Positions 10,791 to 22,863 of a stretch of DNA of 64,000 nucleotides are shown here, piece by piece. The stretch's first letter is position 1. Every line of letters starts with the position of its first letter. The stretch is from Eurosta solidaginis (lineage: Eukaryota > Arthropoda > Insecta > Diptera > Tephritidae), in assembly GCF_040869045.1 (NCBI RefSeq), contig NC_090319.1:232927832-232991831 (forward strand). Direction: 5' to 3'. Both the position numbers and the translations under genes were made by a program. The notes below the pieces were generated by a model. It saw only the letters and a program-made list of their open reading frames with translations. It did not search any database and was not told the origin of the DNA.

Positions 10791-13700
10791 TTAAAAACCA
10801 GGACCTATGTTATAAAATAACTCCGTCCTCTTAGCAAATACTAGAAGCTTCCTAGGACTTAAGCCACTTGCTGCTTCTAGATCTGACAGCTGTATCACTC
10901 CTAATAGCTGGAGTCTTAGCCTGGCAAGTGCAGGGCACGAGCACAGAACGTGCTCGATCGTTTCCTCCTCCAACCCGCACTTCCTACATCTGCTATCACT
11001 GACCAAGCCTAGTTTAAAGGCATGTGATGCCAGAAGGCAGTGTCCAGTCAGAATACCCGTCATGAGTCTACAGTCCTCTCTTTTTAATGATAGGAGCAAC
11101 TGTGTTAGTCTAAGGTTGTAAGACCTACACATAATCTTCGACACTTTACAGCCCCGCGCTTGAACCCACGCCTTTCCCGCTTGGTCGATCATGTGCACCT
11201 CTCGCCTTCGCTTAATCTCGCCCAATCTAATTGGGACATCTACGGAGCAAGCTTCAAGGGATGCGCCCTTTTTAGCTAGTTCATCCGCTTTTTCATTCCC
11301 ATCTATTCCCATATGGCCTGGGACCCCATATAGATGTATGCTTCTCCCTGTCCCGATTCTCTCCAGAGACTGCTTACACTCTAACACGCATTTAGATGCT
11401 GTGCTATGCGAGATTATTGCCTTAATTGCTGCTTGACTGTCAATATAAAAGTTAACACGGTTGCAGCTTAAGCTATTCTCTTCCAGGGTTTCTACTGCTT
11501 TGGTTACGGCTAATATTTCCGCTTGGAAAACGCTACAGTAATCCGGCAGCCTGTAGGATCTACTTATTTCCGGATCAGCGCAGTATACCGCAGACCCTAC
11601 TCCTTCCACTACTTTGGAACCATCGGTGTACACATGTATCGCCTCGTCCGCCATTTGCGCACCCTTGCGCCAACCGTCCACCTCTATTGTGGCCTTAAGA
11701 TCTCCCTCGAAGCGCAGATAGGGAATCATGTAGTCTGTTCGTCTTGTGATTGATGACGCTATACTACTATGGCCATATGGTCGGCGCTCAAGCTGCCCCG
11801 AAGCACCGAGCCTGGTTGCGGTCGTTAACGCTTTGTTCTTTGCTACCAGGTCTACAGGTGGGATGTGCAAAATGGCATACAGTGCAGCCGTCGGGGTTGT
11901 TTTCAGGGCTGCCGTAATGCTAAGCATCGATAGTCTGCATACCCCCTCTAATTTTTTTAGGTATGTTGTTTTTTGTGTGGCTTTCCACAAAACAAGAACT
12001 CCATAGTATAGAATAGGGCTTACAATCGCTGTAACAACCCAATGAGAAAGAGAGGGCGATAGGCCCCACGTACACCCCAGCATTCTTTTACATGCGTAGA
12101 GTGCCGTTGAGGCCTTCTTGACCCTCTCATCAACGTTGAGCTTCCATGACAGCTTACTGTCTAGGATGATTCCTAAATATTTTGTGCAATTTGGGACCTT
12201 GTACCTCTTTGTAAACAAGACCATATCCGTCTTCTCCGCATTGACTTTCAACCCGACATTAGATGCCCAGGTATGAATATCGCGAAGCGCCCGATCCATC
12301 AAAGAACTAATCGTTGGAAGGCACTTTCCACTTATGACAATTGCAACGTCATCTGCGTAAGCCGTAAGTTTTACGGGTCCCTCATCGAATTGCCTGAGCA
12401 GTTGGTTGATGACCAGCGTCCACAGCAGAGGTGATAGCACCCCTCCCTGCGGCGTGTCCCTGTCCACTGATTTCGTGGCCTCGTACAATCCCCATTGTGA
12501 TGTAATCTTTCTGCAATTTAACATGCAGCCGATCCATCTGATTAAGGCAGGATGTACTTTAATGTAATTAAGACAATCCATAATCGCCCATTTTGCAACA
12601 TTATTGAAAGCCCCGGCAATGTCCAAGAAGACTCATAGAGCATACTCCTTATATTCCAGGGATTTCTCTATGCTTATTACCACCCTATGCAATGCGGTGT
12701 CTACCGACTTGCCTTTGGTGTACGCATGCTGTGTTGTGGAGAGCAGCTTTTCATCCACGTTGGACTTTATGTACACATCTATCAGCCTCTCAAAGGTTTT
12801 GAGCAGAAATGATGTTAAGCTAATGGAACTATAGTCTTTGGAATACATGTGACCGATCTTCCCCGCCTTTGGTAGAAAAGCTACACGAGCAGTTCTCCAA
12901 GAGTGCGGTACATGATTCAGTCGTATGCACCCACCGAATATTATTTTAAGCCATTCCACGACCGCCCTACTTGAGACTTGTAGCATGGCCGGGAATATAC
13001 CATCTGGGCCCGGCGATTTAAACTTAGAAAACGTCTTCACTGCCCACTCGATCTTGGTATCGGTCAGCAAGCCCGGCGCTACTAGCTCCGTGATCGGAGT
13101 GTGAGTGATGTCTACTGGCTCTTCTATACCGAAATGTGTATCGAGAAGCACCTCAAGGGATTCCTCACTATTACGTGACCATTCCCCGTTCTCTTTCTTT
13201 ATTAGTCCATGGACTATGTTTCCCTTTGCTAGGACTTTTTTCAACCGTGCTGTTTCGCTGGAGCACTCTATGTCCGTACAGAAACTTTTCCATGAGTTTC
13301 TCTTCGCCCTTGTAATTTCACGCTTGTAGATCCTCAGTAGATCCCTGTACTCGTCCCGACACGCTTCGCTTTCCGCGGTCTTTGCGAGCTTAAACATTTC
13401 TTTAACCTGTCTTCTTAGAAGACTCAGCTCATTGCTCCACCATGGCGGCTTTGCTTTTCCTCTGAATCTTCTTAGAGGGCAAGCTTTGTTATACGCAGTC
13501 ATAATCGTCCTTGTTAGGAATTCATTCGACTCTTCCAGTTCCTCTACATTAGCAACCTCTTTGGGTTGTCCCAGTTTTGTTTCTACATGTTTCTGGAATT
13601 TAGTCCAGTTCGTTGACCTAGGGTTTCTAAAGGTTCCTCCCTTCTCTACCCTCTTTAGGGGGATGTTGAAGCTGATATACGCATGGTCGGAGAAGGATGG

Positions 13701-14336
13701 TCTATCAAGAACCATCCAATCATACCTTGATATATCACGCTCGGAGCTCAATGTAATATCCAGAACATTGCTGGATGTTGGACCAATGTATGTAGGGACA
13801 TTTCCCCTGTTGGCTATCTGCAAATTGGTTTGCAGGATGTAACAAAACAGAGATTCGCCTCTCTCGTTCGTATCTGCTCTTCCCCACGCATTGTGGTGCG
13901 CATTTGCATCTGCGCCTATGACCAACCGCCCTTTGCGCCCTTCCTCCTGTACTAGCCTTTTGCACTCCATCGGTGGGACCTCCGCAGCATGGGCCATGTA
14001 GCAGGACGCCAGGATAAATGCCTGCTTATTCTTTTGCTCAACGGCCACCGCTACGAGATCCTCAGTGGTGTAATTAGGCAGCATATATGAATGCAGCTGT
14101 TTCCTTACCATTACTACAGCTCGCACTCGTCCTTCCGTTTGCGCGTAGTAAACTCCAAACCCGCGCGCGCTAAGTCCAGAAACCTTTCCTCCCGATGAGA
14201 GCCACGGCTCCTGGATCAGCGCCACGTCAAACGAACCCTCCTCAAGGGTTAGGAGGAGTTCGCTCGACGCCACTTTACTGTGTTGGAGGTTTATCTGTAG
14301 GACTCGCAGCACCATTGGGCTGTTTGTCCCCCTCAA
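10791..14336 (-). pseudogene. LOA-type ORF2: endonuclease, RT, RNase H; one in-frame stop
   Basis: One continuous frame of about 1180 codons broken only by a TGA at about 12630-12632. In order it shows an AP endonuclease (LRVLQINLQHSK, ALIQEPWLS, VIGADANAHHNAWG, SFSDHAYISF), RT blocks (FKSPGPDGIFPAML, DIAGAFNNV, TPQGGVLSPLLW, catalytic LTAYADDVAI), RNase H (VYTDGSKVVEGVGSAVY, YIDSQAAIKAI, VPGHMGIDGNEKADELA) and a terminal zinc motif CRKCGLEEETIEHVLCSC. The stop lies between fingers and palm. Length and domains fit a complete ORF2, so this is the best preserved coding sequence among the TEs here. The start is not certain because ORF1 overlap or reinitiation is possible. Confidence 0.9.
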
Positions 14337-14339
14337 GCA

Positions 14340-15827
14340 CCTTCGTCTTGACGTCGTCGTCCTCCCCTTGCCCTTTTGGTTTAGAGTATTCGAGGCCCCC
14401 TTCAGCCTCTCGTGACTGTTGTGCAGGGTGTTCCTCTGTGCGAGTCACAGCACCATTTAGCGGTTGGTCCTCTTCTAGCACGTTCGTGGTGACCTCGGGG
14501 ACCTCCACCTGTCTTTTTCCCTTAAGCTTTTGAGGTCCTTTTCGACTTCGCCCACCTCTAGCGTGTTAGGGTTTTTATCCTCGGGACTTCTGACCATCCT
14601 CGATAGGCCGAGATACAGTAAGTATCTTACAATCCTGTGTCGGTATGTTCGGATTCTGATTCTTCAGAAGTCGCAATGTATCCTCCGACTTCATCACGCA
14701 TGGTATCCATACCTTAACTTTTGGTACCGTGGGGATTTGCGCTTTATCCACCACCTCAAACCGCGCATTCGTGCCTTGCCTTTGGAGGTTTGGAACCACT
14801 TCCTCCAGCCACTGCAAGCTCACGATGTTGTCGCACGCTATCATCTTCACACCGTTATACCATCCCCCCGAATAAAAGGTTGGAAGGTGCTTACTGGGTT
14901 GTTCCCGCATCACCTTAAGCATTAAGCTAATAAGCTCCCTTTCCACAGATCTCCACCTTTCAGTAGTCATTTGTCCGAAAGGACTGCTACGATCAACCAG
15001 CGCCACAGTCAGTGACTGCTTTGCCACATCACTCATCTTCTCGGGAAAAGCAGGAGTCTTAGTGTTATCTCCCTTTGGCACCTCCGAGAAAGCCGGAGTC
15101 TTAGCGTTAACTCCCTTTAGCGCCTCCGAGAAAGCCGGAGTCTTAGCGTTATCTCCCTTTGGCTTATCTCCTACTTCCTTAATTGGAACTTCCCTCTAAC
15201 TCGCAGCTTTCGAGGAAGTTGCTACCTCGCTATTGGAGCCCATCTGTCTTACAGCTTTGGGCCTACTTGTCTTGTCTATGCGACTGCCCTGCCTCGCGGC
15301 TCTAGGACTGGGTCCTTTCTGCCTCTTGAAAGCAGGCTTATCGCCTTCCGCCGAACGTTGCCTCTTCATTCTGCCATTCGACGCTTCTTCCTCCTCGTAC
15401 CGGTTGCAGAACCGAGGGTTTCTCGCAGCAAACCTTTTGAACTGCCTTCGACCTACTTCTACCGCTTCATGGGCCCATTCCAAGCGCTCGATCTCCACCC
15501 GCGTTGAACAATTCTTAGTGCTGCACGGTACTGCGAGAGAGCTCTTTTACTTCCTCTGCTCCGTACCCTTCTCCACTCTTCTACTCCGTTTTCATTTGTG
15601 TGCTTCTCCAACACGGAGCTCATTGAATCAGCACTACTCTCGCTCCCCGACTCCGACGCATCGCTTAATTCGTATTTGTCGTCCTTGGATTGCGACTCAG
15701 TCCTCCTCTTTACATCGTCCTTATTACAGTCAGTTAATGAGTCGTTCATCTTGGCCGTACGACCACCTGCCCGACAAGGCGGGCTCAGCGGTCCAGTATT
15801 ATATACGGGGAAAGAACAGTCCGCCAC
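14340..15827 (-). pseudogene. LOA-type ORF1 (gag-like), frameshifted
   Basis: Nucleic-acid-binding ORF1 region upstream of ORF2, broken over at least three frames: 15827-15459 (acidic, Ser/Asp-rich, KYELSDASESGSESS), 15498-15196 (basic, RPKAVRQMGSNSEVATSS), 15180-14575 (repeats, then SGGWYNGVKMIACDNIVSLQWLEEVV and VKVWIPC) and an acidic tail at 14508-14275. The middle block resembles the DUF4780-type domain seen in ORF1 of such elements; that assignment is from memory and is tentative. It contains the 14-residue tandem repeat listed separately. Confidence 0.65.
15050..15171 (-). repeat. 42-bp tandem repeat coding a 14-residue repeat in ORF1
   Basis: Units at 15050-15091 and 15092-15133 plus a partial unit at 15134-15171. 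On the minus strand each encodes K-G-(D/V)-N-(A/T)-K-T-P-A-F-(S/P)-E-x-x, so the repeat keeps the reading frame. Confidence 0.85.
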
Positions 15828-15892
15828 AGCAGCGCACCTTGCTGTGATAAGGCCATTAATACTTCCCGAGGTGGCCCGGTATCGGTTGCGTA

Positions 15893-17341
15893 CTTCTCAC
15901 AAAAACTAAATGACTGTCAACGGAAATATAGCACCACGGAGAAAGAGTGTCTCGCAGCAGTCTTAGCAGTAAAAAGATTCAGACCCTATATTGAACTAAT
16001 GCCTTTCTCGGTCGTAACAGACCACGCAAGCATGAAGTGGCTTATGTTACTCAAAGATCTGATCGGCAGATTGGCTCGATGATCTCTACAGCTACAGGCA
16101 TTCGACTTCGAGATAGAACATCGCAAAGGCACGGAAAACGTAGTGGCAGACAGCCTATCTCGGTCTATAGAAGAAATTGAAAGCTCGCCTATCACACAGT
16201 TCGACATCATAGAATTTGACTCACAGGAGTATAAAGAATTGATTGAGACAGTACAAAGTAATGCGCGAGATACTACCAGATTTGAAGGTGGAGGACGGCT
16301 TCCTATTCAAGAAATCGCTCCCAACTAACGTGGAAATGGAAGAAAACATATGGAAATTATGGGTTCCGGAAGCGCTCACATCCACCTTGATCAAAAATGC
16401 ACATTGTGCGGAGACGGCTGCCCACGGTGGCATAGGCAAAGCCTTGCATCGCATCCGTCGTCTGTACTATTGGTCTAACATGGTCGTGCAGGTCAGAAAT
16501 GCCATAAAAATTGTCAAACCTGCAAAGAAAGCAAACCCAATAATGCCATAACCAGCCCTGGGATAGGTAGGGAAGTAGTTACATTACGGCCGTTCCAGAA
16601 GGTATATGTAGATTTTTTGGGAAAATATCCTCGGTCAAAACGTGGGAATAGTTACATTTTAATAGTAGTAGACAATTTTTCCAAATTCACCTTCTTAAAG
16701 GCTATGCTACAATAGTTCGGCTATATTCCATAAGTTCGGCGTGCCTGAAACCATACACATCGACAATGGCAAACAGTTCACCTCAAAAATTCGCAGAGAT
16801 GTTGGAAGTGTATAACGTGAAGCATATGAAGACGGCGCACTACGCACCGCAGTCAAACGCCGCTGAACGCGTGAATCAGTCAGTCCTGGCCGCGATCAGA
16901 GCGTACCTAGATCAATACCATCGCGACTGGGACATGTATTTGTCGGAAATTGAATGCGCCCTACGGAGTGCAGTGCACTCAGCCATAGGCGTAAGCCCAT
17001 ACTTCGCCCTCTTTGGGACAAATATGTTTACCTACGGCGCCGATTACGCCTTGGCACGGAAATTAAACTCTTTGGACGATCACGAACTCCTTTTACTAGA
17101 TAATAACGATAAGCGTAGACTAATGCGCGAAAGAATTAAAGAAAATTTACACAAAGCATATCAAACGAGTTCTAAACGTTATAACAGAAGAGTTCGCGAA
17201 GTAAGGTTCAAGCCAGGTCAGGAGGTATATAAACGTTACTTCGTTCATAGTGATTTAAAGAAAGGCATCAACTCAATTTCTGCAAAAAGTTCACTCGATG
17301 TCGTATCTCCAAAGCTCTCGGTAACAACATGTACCTTTTAG
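15893..17341 (+). pseudogene. RNase H end and integrase of the inner gypsy element
   Basis: Continues the RNase H cut at 10677: a frame with KYSTTEKECLAAVLAVKRF, VVTDHASMKWL and ENVVADSLSR. Then comes the integrase zinc domain (H..H in NAHCAETAAHGG, LYYWSNM, damaged CC), the core with the first Asp region near 16605 (VDFLGKYPRS), the second Asp in HIDNGKQF and the Glu in SNAAERVN, and a C-terminal KPGQEVYKRYFVHSDLKKGINS. Several stops and frameshifts are present (for example in ILKAMLQ*FG). Order and spacing fit a Ty3/gypsy pol. Confidence 0.85.
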
Positions 17342-18711
17342 AATCTCTAGCGGGGAAATGTTTAGGGGCATGGCATGCAAAAGACATAAAGCAATAGAAC
17401 ATGAACGTTAGTTAGGAACAACAATATATATGGTAGAGTGGACATATAAAATATAAAATCGCCAAATGCAAACATAAATTCTGCCAGGAATATAGCCGCT
17501 CAAAGGTTTTTATAAATTCATAAGAAACAGTATGTCGTTACTACTATTTTTTTATTTACATCGTCGTCCTGTGACAACGCTTCGACACAAATATAAGCAG
17601 GATCCACGCTCCTGGAATCATGCCGAAAATGAGGGCGTGTAGTATGAATCAATTCAATATTTTGTAAAATCAATATCGTATTACTCCGATAAGCTAGCTT
17701 ATCACCTATGAATTTCTAAGACACTATGCAACTAGCCATATTTGTGTGCACCTACACGGTATACAATCCCATACTTTTATTTAACAACACAAAGAATATG
17801 AAATTTACGCAGTCAAGAAAGTTTTTCTTTATTGAAGCCCTCGTATCAAGCTACATTGACATGAAGAGATGAATCAGTGGATCGTTAACTGAAGAAGTAT
17901 ATACGGTTTGTGTTAGCTTTATAAGTTCACCACCAGCACCATGAAGCGTGGGCGCCGCACCGAATTATTTGAAAAGAATTCAAAAAGTAAATATATCTTT
18001 GTAGTACAAATAGCAATCAATACTTCCCGTAAATTAACACATGCATACACGTAGGCAGTTCTCTTGGTGAGGACATCAGCAAAAGCCCGGTCTAGCTCGT
18101 CAAGCAGGAGACATTGTCAGGGTCATGGGGGTTTATACGTTGACCAGCCACGCACGATCCTTGTCCCGCTCCAGCACCTGGAAAGAAAGTTTCGAATATT
18201 TTACAATTTAAACAAATAAATACACTTACATCTGACGGCGATTTGGTAACGATGAAGAAATGTCAGAATAAAGCAAATGGCATAAAAGAGAGAGAGTTGT
18301 AGGAAGGGGTTGCCAGACGAAAATAAAGTGGAGAGTTGGAGTGTGGAAAAAGAGGGATAAATATACTGAAAAGCATACGATGAGCCGCACTGCGTGAATG
18401 AGTGAAAGAAAAGGAAATATGTTTCGCGCCAAAAATGAAGTTGAATCATGCGCACTGCGCGAAATTGAGAGAGAATCGGAGTGATTCGGAGAGAGAGATA
18501 GTATATAAGCGCCAACGGCGGCAAAGAAAGGGTTGATTGGTTGACCAAGAAAGCACAGGGATGTGTTCCGTATAAAAAGGAGATAAAGTCCGTCAAAAGA
18601 AATTGTAGCAGGCGCGGAAAAAAAGAAATTGGAGATAAATATCCGTAACTCCGCAAAAGTATATTATACGCGGCGCAAATTTAATTCATTCAATTATAAA
18701 GCAAAGTTTAA
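17342..18711 (+). other. 3' region of the inner gypsy element and probable start of its right LTR
   Basis: No coding potential recognised. A TATATAAG box at 18502-18509, in a GA-rich context, is followed by LTR-type sequence, which would fit a U3 promoter of the right LTR. The LTR start could not be placed. Confidence 0.4.
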
Positions 18712-18800
18712 GCTTGCGAGAATATCATTTAGTGCAACAGCTAGCCACGCGAATATCATTTAGTGCAATAGCTAGCCACGCGAATATCATTTGTGCAAAA
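18712..18800 (+). repeat. 31-bp tandem repeat at the front of LTR copy B
   Basis: A degenerate 28-bp unit (18712-18739), then GCTAGCCACGCGAATATCAT-type units at 18740-18770 and 18771-18800. Copy A keeps only the last unit, at 4959. Confidence 0.8.
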
Positions 18801-19038
18801 GTGCATCATACCATTCGAGCCTGGAAGAGTTGCAGCAGACCACTTGTGACACCTGGAGGAGGTACCCAACACCATCAAGAAATAATCACTCGATCATCCG
18901 AACCAAACCGCAACCAATGCATCAAGGTAACTAAATAAAATTCAGCAAGATCTACAAGGTACAAGCGAGAAGGTAAAACCCACCGAAATCCACGGCAGGG
19001 CATGCAAACCACATCACAAAATATACCAGAGTAAGTCA

Positions 19039-19399
19039 CGGCCACCGTGGTGTGATGGTAGCGTGCTCCGCCTATCACACCGTATGCCCTGGGTTCAACT
19101 CCCGGGCAAAGCAACATCAAAATTTTAGAAATAAGGTTTTTCAATTAGAAGAAAATTTTTCTAAGCGGGGTCGCCCCTCGGCAGTGTTTGGCAAGTGCTC
19201 CGGGTGTATTTCTGCCCTGAAAAGCTCTCAGTGAAAACTCATCTGCCTTGCAGATGCCGTTCGGAGTCGGCATAAAACATGTAGGTCCCGTCCGGCCAAT
19301 TTGTAGGGAAAATCAAGAGGAGCACGACGCAAATTGGAAGAGAAGCTCGGCCTTAGATCTCTTCGGAGGTTAACGCGCCTTACATTTATTTTTTTTTTA
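19039..19399 (+). mobile_element. tRNA-derived SINE, copy 2
   Basis: Full-length copy with A-box TGGTGTGATGG and B-box GGTTCAACTCC, both good matches to RNA polymerase III promoter boxes, and a T-rich 3' tail. AAGTCA is duplicated at 19033-19038 and 19400-19405. The same spot in LTR copy A (near 5221) is empty (GTAAGTCATTTATAAAAATC), which confirms the boundaries. Confidence 0.93.
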
Positions 19400-19963
19400 A
19401 AGTCATTTATAAAAATCTAATTGTGCACGCAAAATTTTGCTGGGGGAGGATAGTATTCCCATCACGCGGTAGCGGACGAATATCGACCACCATAAAGTGC
19501 ATTTGGTGCCTAAAAGTATGCAGCCAATTAAGAACGAGTTAAGGCATTAGCTCAGGGGTCGTCACTCCATAAGCGCTTTCACGCAATTGTTTTTGTAAAA
19601 CGCTCAGGCAAGCACACTGCATAGGCAAGCGCGCCACACATCCCCGCGCGCACGCATTCTGTCCTCTCGCCAGTAACCGAATGTATTCTGCTGTACCCAT
19701 TCGGAACTAAACTGCTATAATTTCGTGTAAAATTACTTTTGAAGTAATATTTTTGGGTATATTTTTGTTTCACCTGTACGAAAACAATGAAGCTTTGTTT
19801 GATTTATTTAATAATTAAATTAAATTTGAATTGAAGGCATGTAGAAGTATTTTTAAATGCATTCAAGAAAACAATGCAATGCGTTAATTTTGAAAGCTAC
19901 CAAGCCCGACTGGGTTTGTGTATGTGCCAGCGCCATTTATGCTCGCAGAATGGTTGTAGCAAT

Positions 19964-20157
19964 TTTTTTAGAAAACAAAATGATTAATAGACGTGCAATA
20001 ATTTTTAGAAAATAATTTTTTAGAAAACAAAATGAAGAATAGACGTGCACTGATTGGTTGTACCTATTTTTTTAGAAAACAAAATGAAGAATGGACGTGC
20101 AATAATTTTTAGAAAATAATTTTTTAGAAAACAAAGTGATGAATAGATGTGCACTGA
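19964..20157 (+). repeat. 52-bp tandem repeats in the hAT 5' region
   Basis: About 3.8 units each starting TTTTTTAGAAAACAAA and containing AGACGTGCA. Alternate units differ in their second half. Confidence 0.85.
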
Positions 20158-20449
20158 CAAAAATTTATTTCGTCTCAGTTGACTTAAAAATTGAATATGG
20201 AGTATACATATTAGTGATAAGTTTGAAGTACATGCATGCTTTGTTACACCACTATTAACCGGAGAAGATAATTTAAGATTATCACTCATTTATCTAATAG
20301 AATATAATAAATAATAGCCGTGTTTTTTTTAAACGGTTTTATTTAGGTTGACTCTGTGTAGCGAACAGAATTTTTTAATCGAAATTTAAGTAACTTCCCG
20401 ATAAGCTACAAGCTTGAAGCTTGGAATATAGTTCAGAAACCGATGACAA

Positions 20450-20755
20450 TGCAATAATAAGAAAAAAATTTCCGATAAGTGGCGCATGGATCGAAATATT
20501 TAAAAAAATCGTATTTGTGGTCAGATTTGGCTCATATTTGGAACCCATATTACATACAGGAATAGAAAAAAATTCCCGCTAGGTAGCACAACGATCGAGA
20601 TATTCAAAAAACTCGTATTTGTTGTCTGATTTGGCTCATTTAAATCCTCACTTAGATACGTAGGAGCATTTTTTGGCGGCAACACATATATCATTTTTTT
20701 AATATTTTGGTCCTTGCGCCACCTGTCGGCGATTTTTTCTTATTATTGCTGTAGG
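20450..20755. repeat. Inverted and direct repeat complex inside hAT
   Basis: CAATAATAAGAAAAAA...GGCGCATGG near 20452-20505 is matched in inverse orientation near 20697-20752. Within it, two diverged direct copies of GTATTTGTxGTCxGATTTGG occur. It may be a nested MITE remnant. Confidence 0.5.
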
Positions 20756-21015
20756 GTTATCTACTTGAGTTAAATATACTTTATTTTTGTAAATTATTTT
20801 TAATTGAGTTATCTTTTGAAGAATTACTTCAAAAAGAAAATTTTTGTTTTAGATATTTAAAAACTTCAGATGAACAAAAACTAAAAGTTGTTCTTGAATT
20901 TTTTTTTTTCGGGAAGTTGCTTAAATTTGAATTACAAAATTATGTTCGCTACATATATTCAAGCTAAGTAGACGCGTTTAAAAAGCATTTATTTTGAAAT
21001 AACTGGCGATACAAG

Positions 21016-22863
21016 TTGAGAAAAATTTATTGCGTCCTACATTGTAAAAAAAAATTGTATATGGATTTGGAGGTTGAATTTTTATTTTCCACGAACTTCA
21101 AAGGGGAAGCACAATGCATGGTTTGTTTTACCATTATAAGCCGAATTTGTGCTCACGACTTGAGAAGGCATTATATGAGTTGTCATGCTGAACTCTCCAC
21201 AGATATTTTAGTGGGAGAATCACGGAAAGAACTAGTGGAAGCCTTTCGAAAATCATTTATTGAGCAAGATGCGAAAAATATACTGTCGTATATTGAAAAT
21301 AATTGAGAACTCGTGTGCTCACGGCTCTCTAAAATTCAACGTTTCCCAGACAATGCCCCTTAAGAGCTTCATATATTGCAAGCTTAAGCATTACAAAAAA
21401 TTGCAAACCCTTCACAGAGGGAGTTTTCATTAAAAAAGTTTGCCAAGAAATGCTGCATTGTTTCGGAGATGATGGTGCCTGGTTGGCAGATACAATAAAT
21501 AAAGTTTCTCTCTCCGCAGCATCTGTGAATCGCCGAATCGCAAACTTAAATTCCTTTCTGGATGGAGCGTTAGGTGAAAAGTTGAATTCCTGTAGCTATT
21601 TTTCCATTGCCTTGGATGAAACTTGCGACATTTCCGACACAAGTCAACTCATTTTAGCAGTAAGAATGGTTAATGAAAATTTTATCATATCCGAGGAGAT
21701 TTTCGCATTAATTCCTTTATTAAAAAATACTCGGGGAGTTGATATTTTTAATTCCGTTAACGAAAGGTTAAATTTAAGCGCTAACATTGAAAAGTTTTCT
21801 TCGGTGTGTACAGATGGTGCACCCGCAATGGTTGGAAAAAAAGAAGGCTTTGTTGGCCAGCTCTTGAAAAACGATATACGGGTTCCATCGTTTCATTGCA
21901 TAATACACCAGGAGTCTCTATGTGCAAAATGGACTAGTATTGTTAATACGATGGACGTAGTCGTAAAAATCTTTAACAGAATCAGAGGAGGGCACAATTC
22001 ATTAACACATAGAAAATTTAAGATACTTTTGGATGAAATCGGAAACGAACACGGCGATTTGTTAATGTATATGGAAGTTAGATGGCTTAGTAGGGGAAAA
22101 TGTCTGCAACAATTTTTTGAACTGAGGAAAGAAATTGCTGTATTTATAGAAACTGAAGTGAAAGGCTTTGATGATATTTTAAAAGAAATTAAGTCACAAG
22201 AATTTAATATAAATCTTGCTTTTTTGACAGATTTGACAAAATATTTAAATCATATAAATATTTCAATGCAAGGATTTAATAAAACGATTTTTGAAATGGT
22301 GAACTCAACTGAAGGGTTTGTAAATAAAATTGGCGTGCTTTTAGCTGATATGAACATAGAAAAACTTTATCACTTTACTTCATTAAAGTTGGTTCTAAAT
22401 GAGGATAATATTTCAACTTACAATTTCTCTTTTTTTATAACTTGTCTCACTGACTTGAAAAATAACTTTTCTAAATGATTCCAAGGCTTTGAAGTTATCA
22501 GGAAAATGTTACCAATTTTTTTTATACCCATGACATGCGATGCAATTGAGCAGAGGCCAGAACTCCAAATGGAGCTATGCGACTTACAATGCGACTCTGA
22601 ACTACAGTTACTAGATTTAAAAGGCATTGATTTTTGGAGTTGTAAGCAAGGATAAATAGCCCTTACTGCGTCAAAAAATTTTAAAATTTTATTCAATGTT
22701 TGGTAGTACGTACATTTGTGAAAGCTCCTTTTCATTCCTTAATCAAATAAAAACAAATCACAGAAATAGAGTTACAAATCAGCATTTAGAAGCGCTTCTG
22801 AAATTATCAACCACAAACATCAAAATAGATATAGAAAAATTAGTTGCGGACAATTTACAGTAG
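21016..22863 (+). pseudogene. hAT transposase, broken
   Basis: Cut-and-paste transposase in at least three pieces. 21016-21303 holds a BED-like zinc finger (CMVC...HYMSCH). 21375-22478 holds the catalytic domain with ALDETCDISDTSQ (first Asp), VCTDGAPAMVGKKEG (second Asp), FHCIIHQESLCAK and VRWLSRGKCLQQF. 22696-22863 holds the C-terminal dimerisation part (CESSFSFLNQIKTNHRNRV, HLEALLKLSTT). Stops and frameshifts separate them, so this copy should be non-autonomous. The domain pattern resembles ZBED5/SCAND3-type hAT proteins, from general knowledge. Confidence 0.88.

Larger units (their letters stand above)
10688..15882 (-). mobile_element. Nearly full-length LOA-type non-LTR retrotransposon
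   Basis: A 5.2-kb element on the minus strand, inserted in the gypsy RNase H. The flanks carry an imperfect 10-bp duplication: CGATTGCGTA at 10678-10687 and CGGTTGCGTA at 15883-15892. The gypsy frame continues on both sides. The 3' end (left) finishes in a (CCTA)n tail. It encodes ORF1, then ORF2 with endonuclease, RT, RNase H and a C-terminal zinc motif. RNase H downstream of RT points to the LOA/I side of the R1 supergroup rather than R1 proper; this is an inference from domain order. Confidence 0.85.

Noticed and set aside
11191..13842. Plus-strand ORFs of 74-136 codons across 11.2-13.8 kb
   Set aside because: They lie antisense to the well supported LOA ORF2 and carry no motifs of their own.
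18201..18656. 151-codon minus-strand ORF, hydrophobic
   Set aside because: It is antisense to the probable U3 promoter region, is GA-repeat driven, and shows no family features.
19039..19110. tRNA gene
   Set aside because: The head has A- and B-boxes, but its ends do not pair as an acceptor stem and it is fused to the SINE body in every copy.
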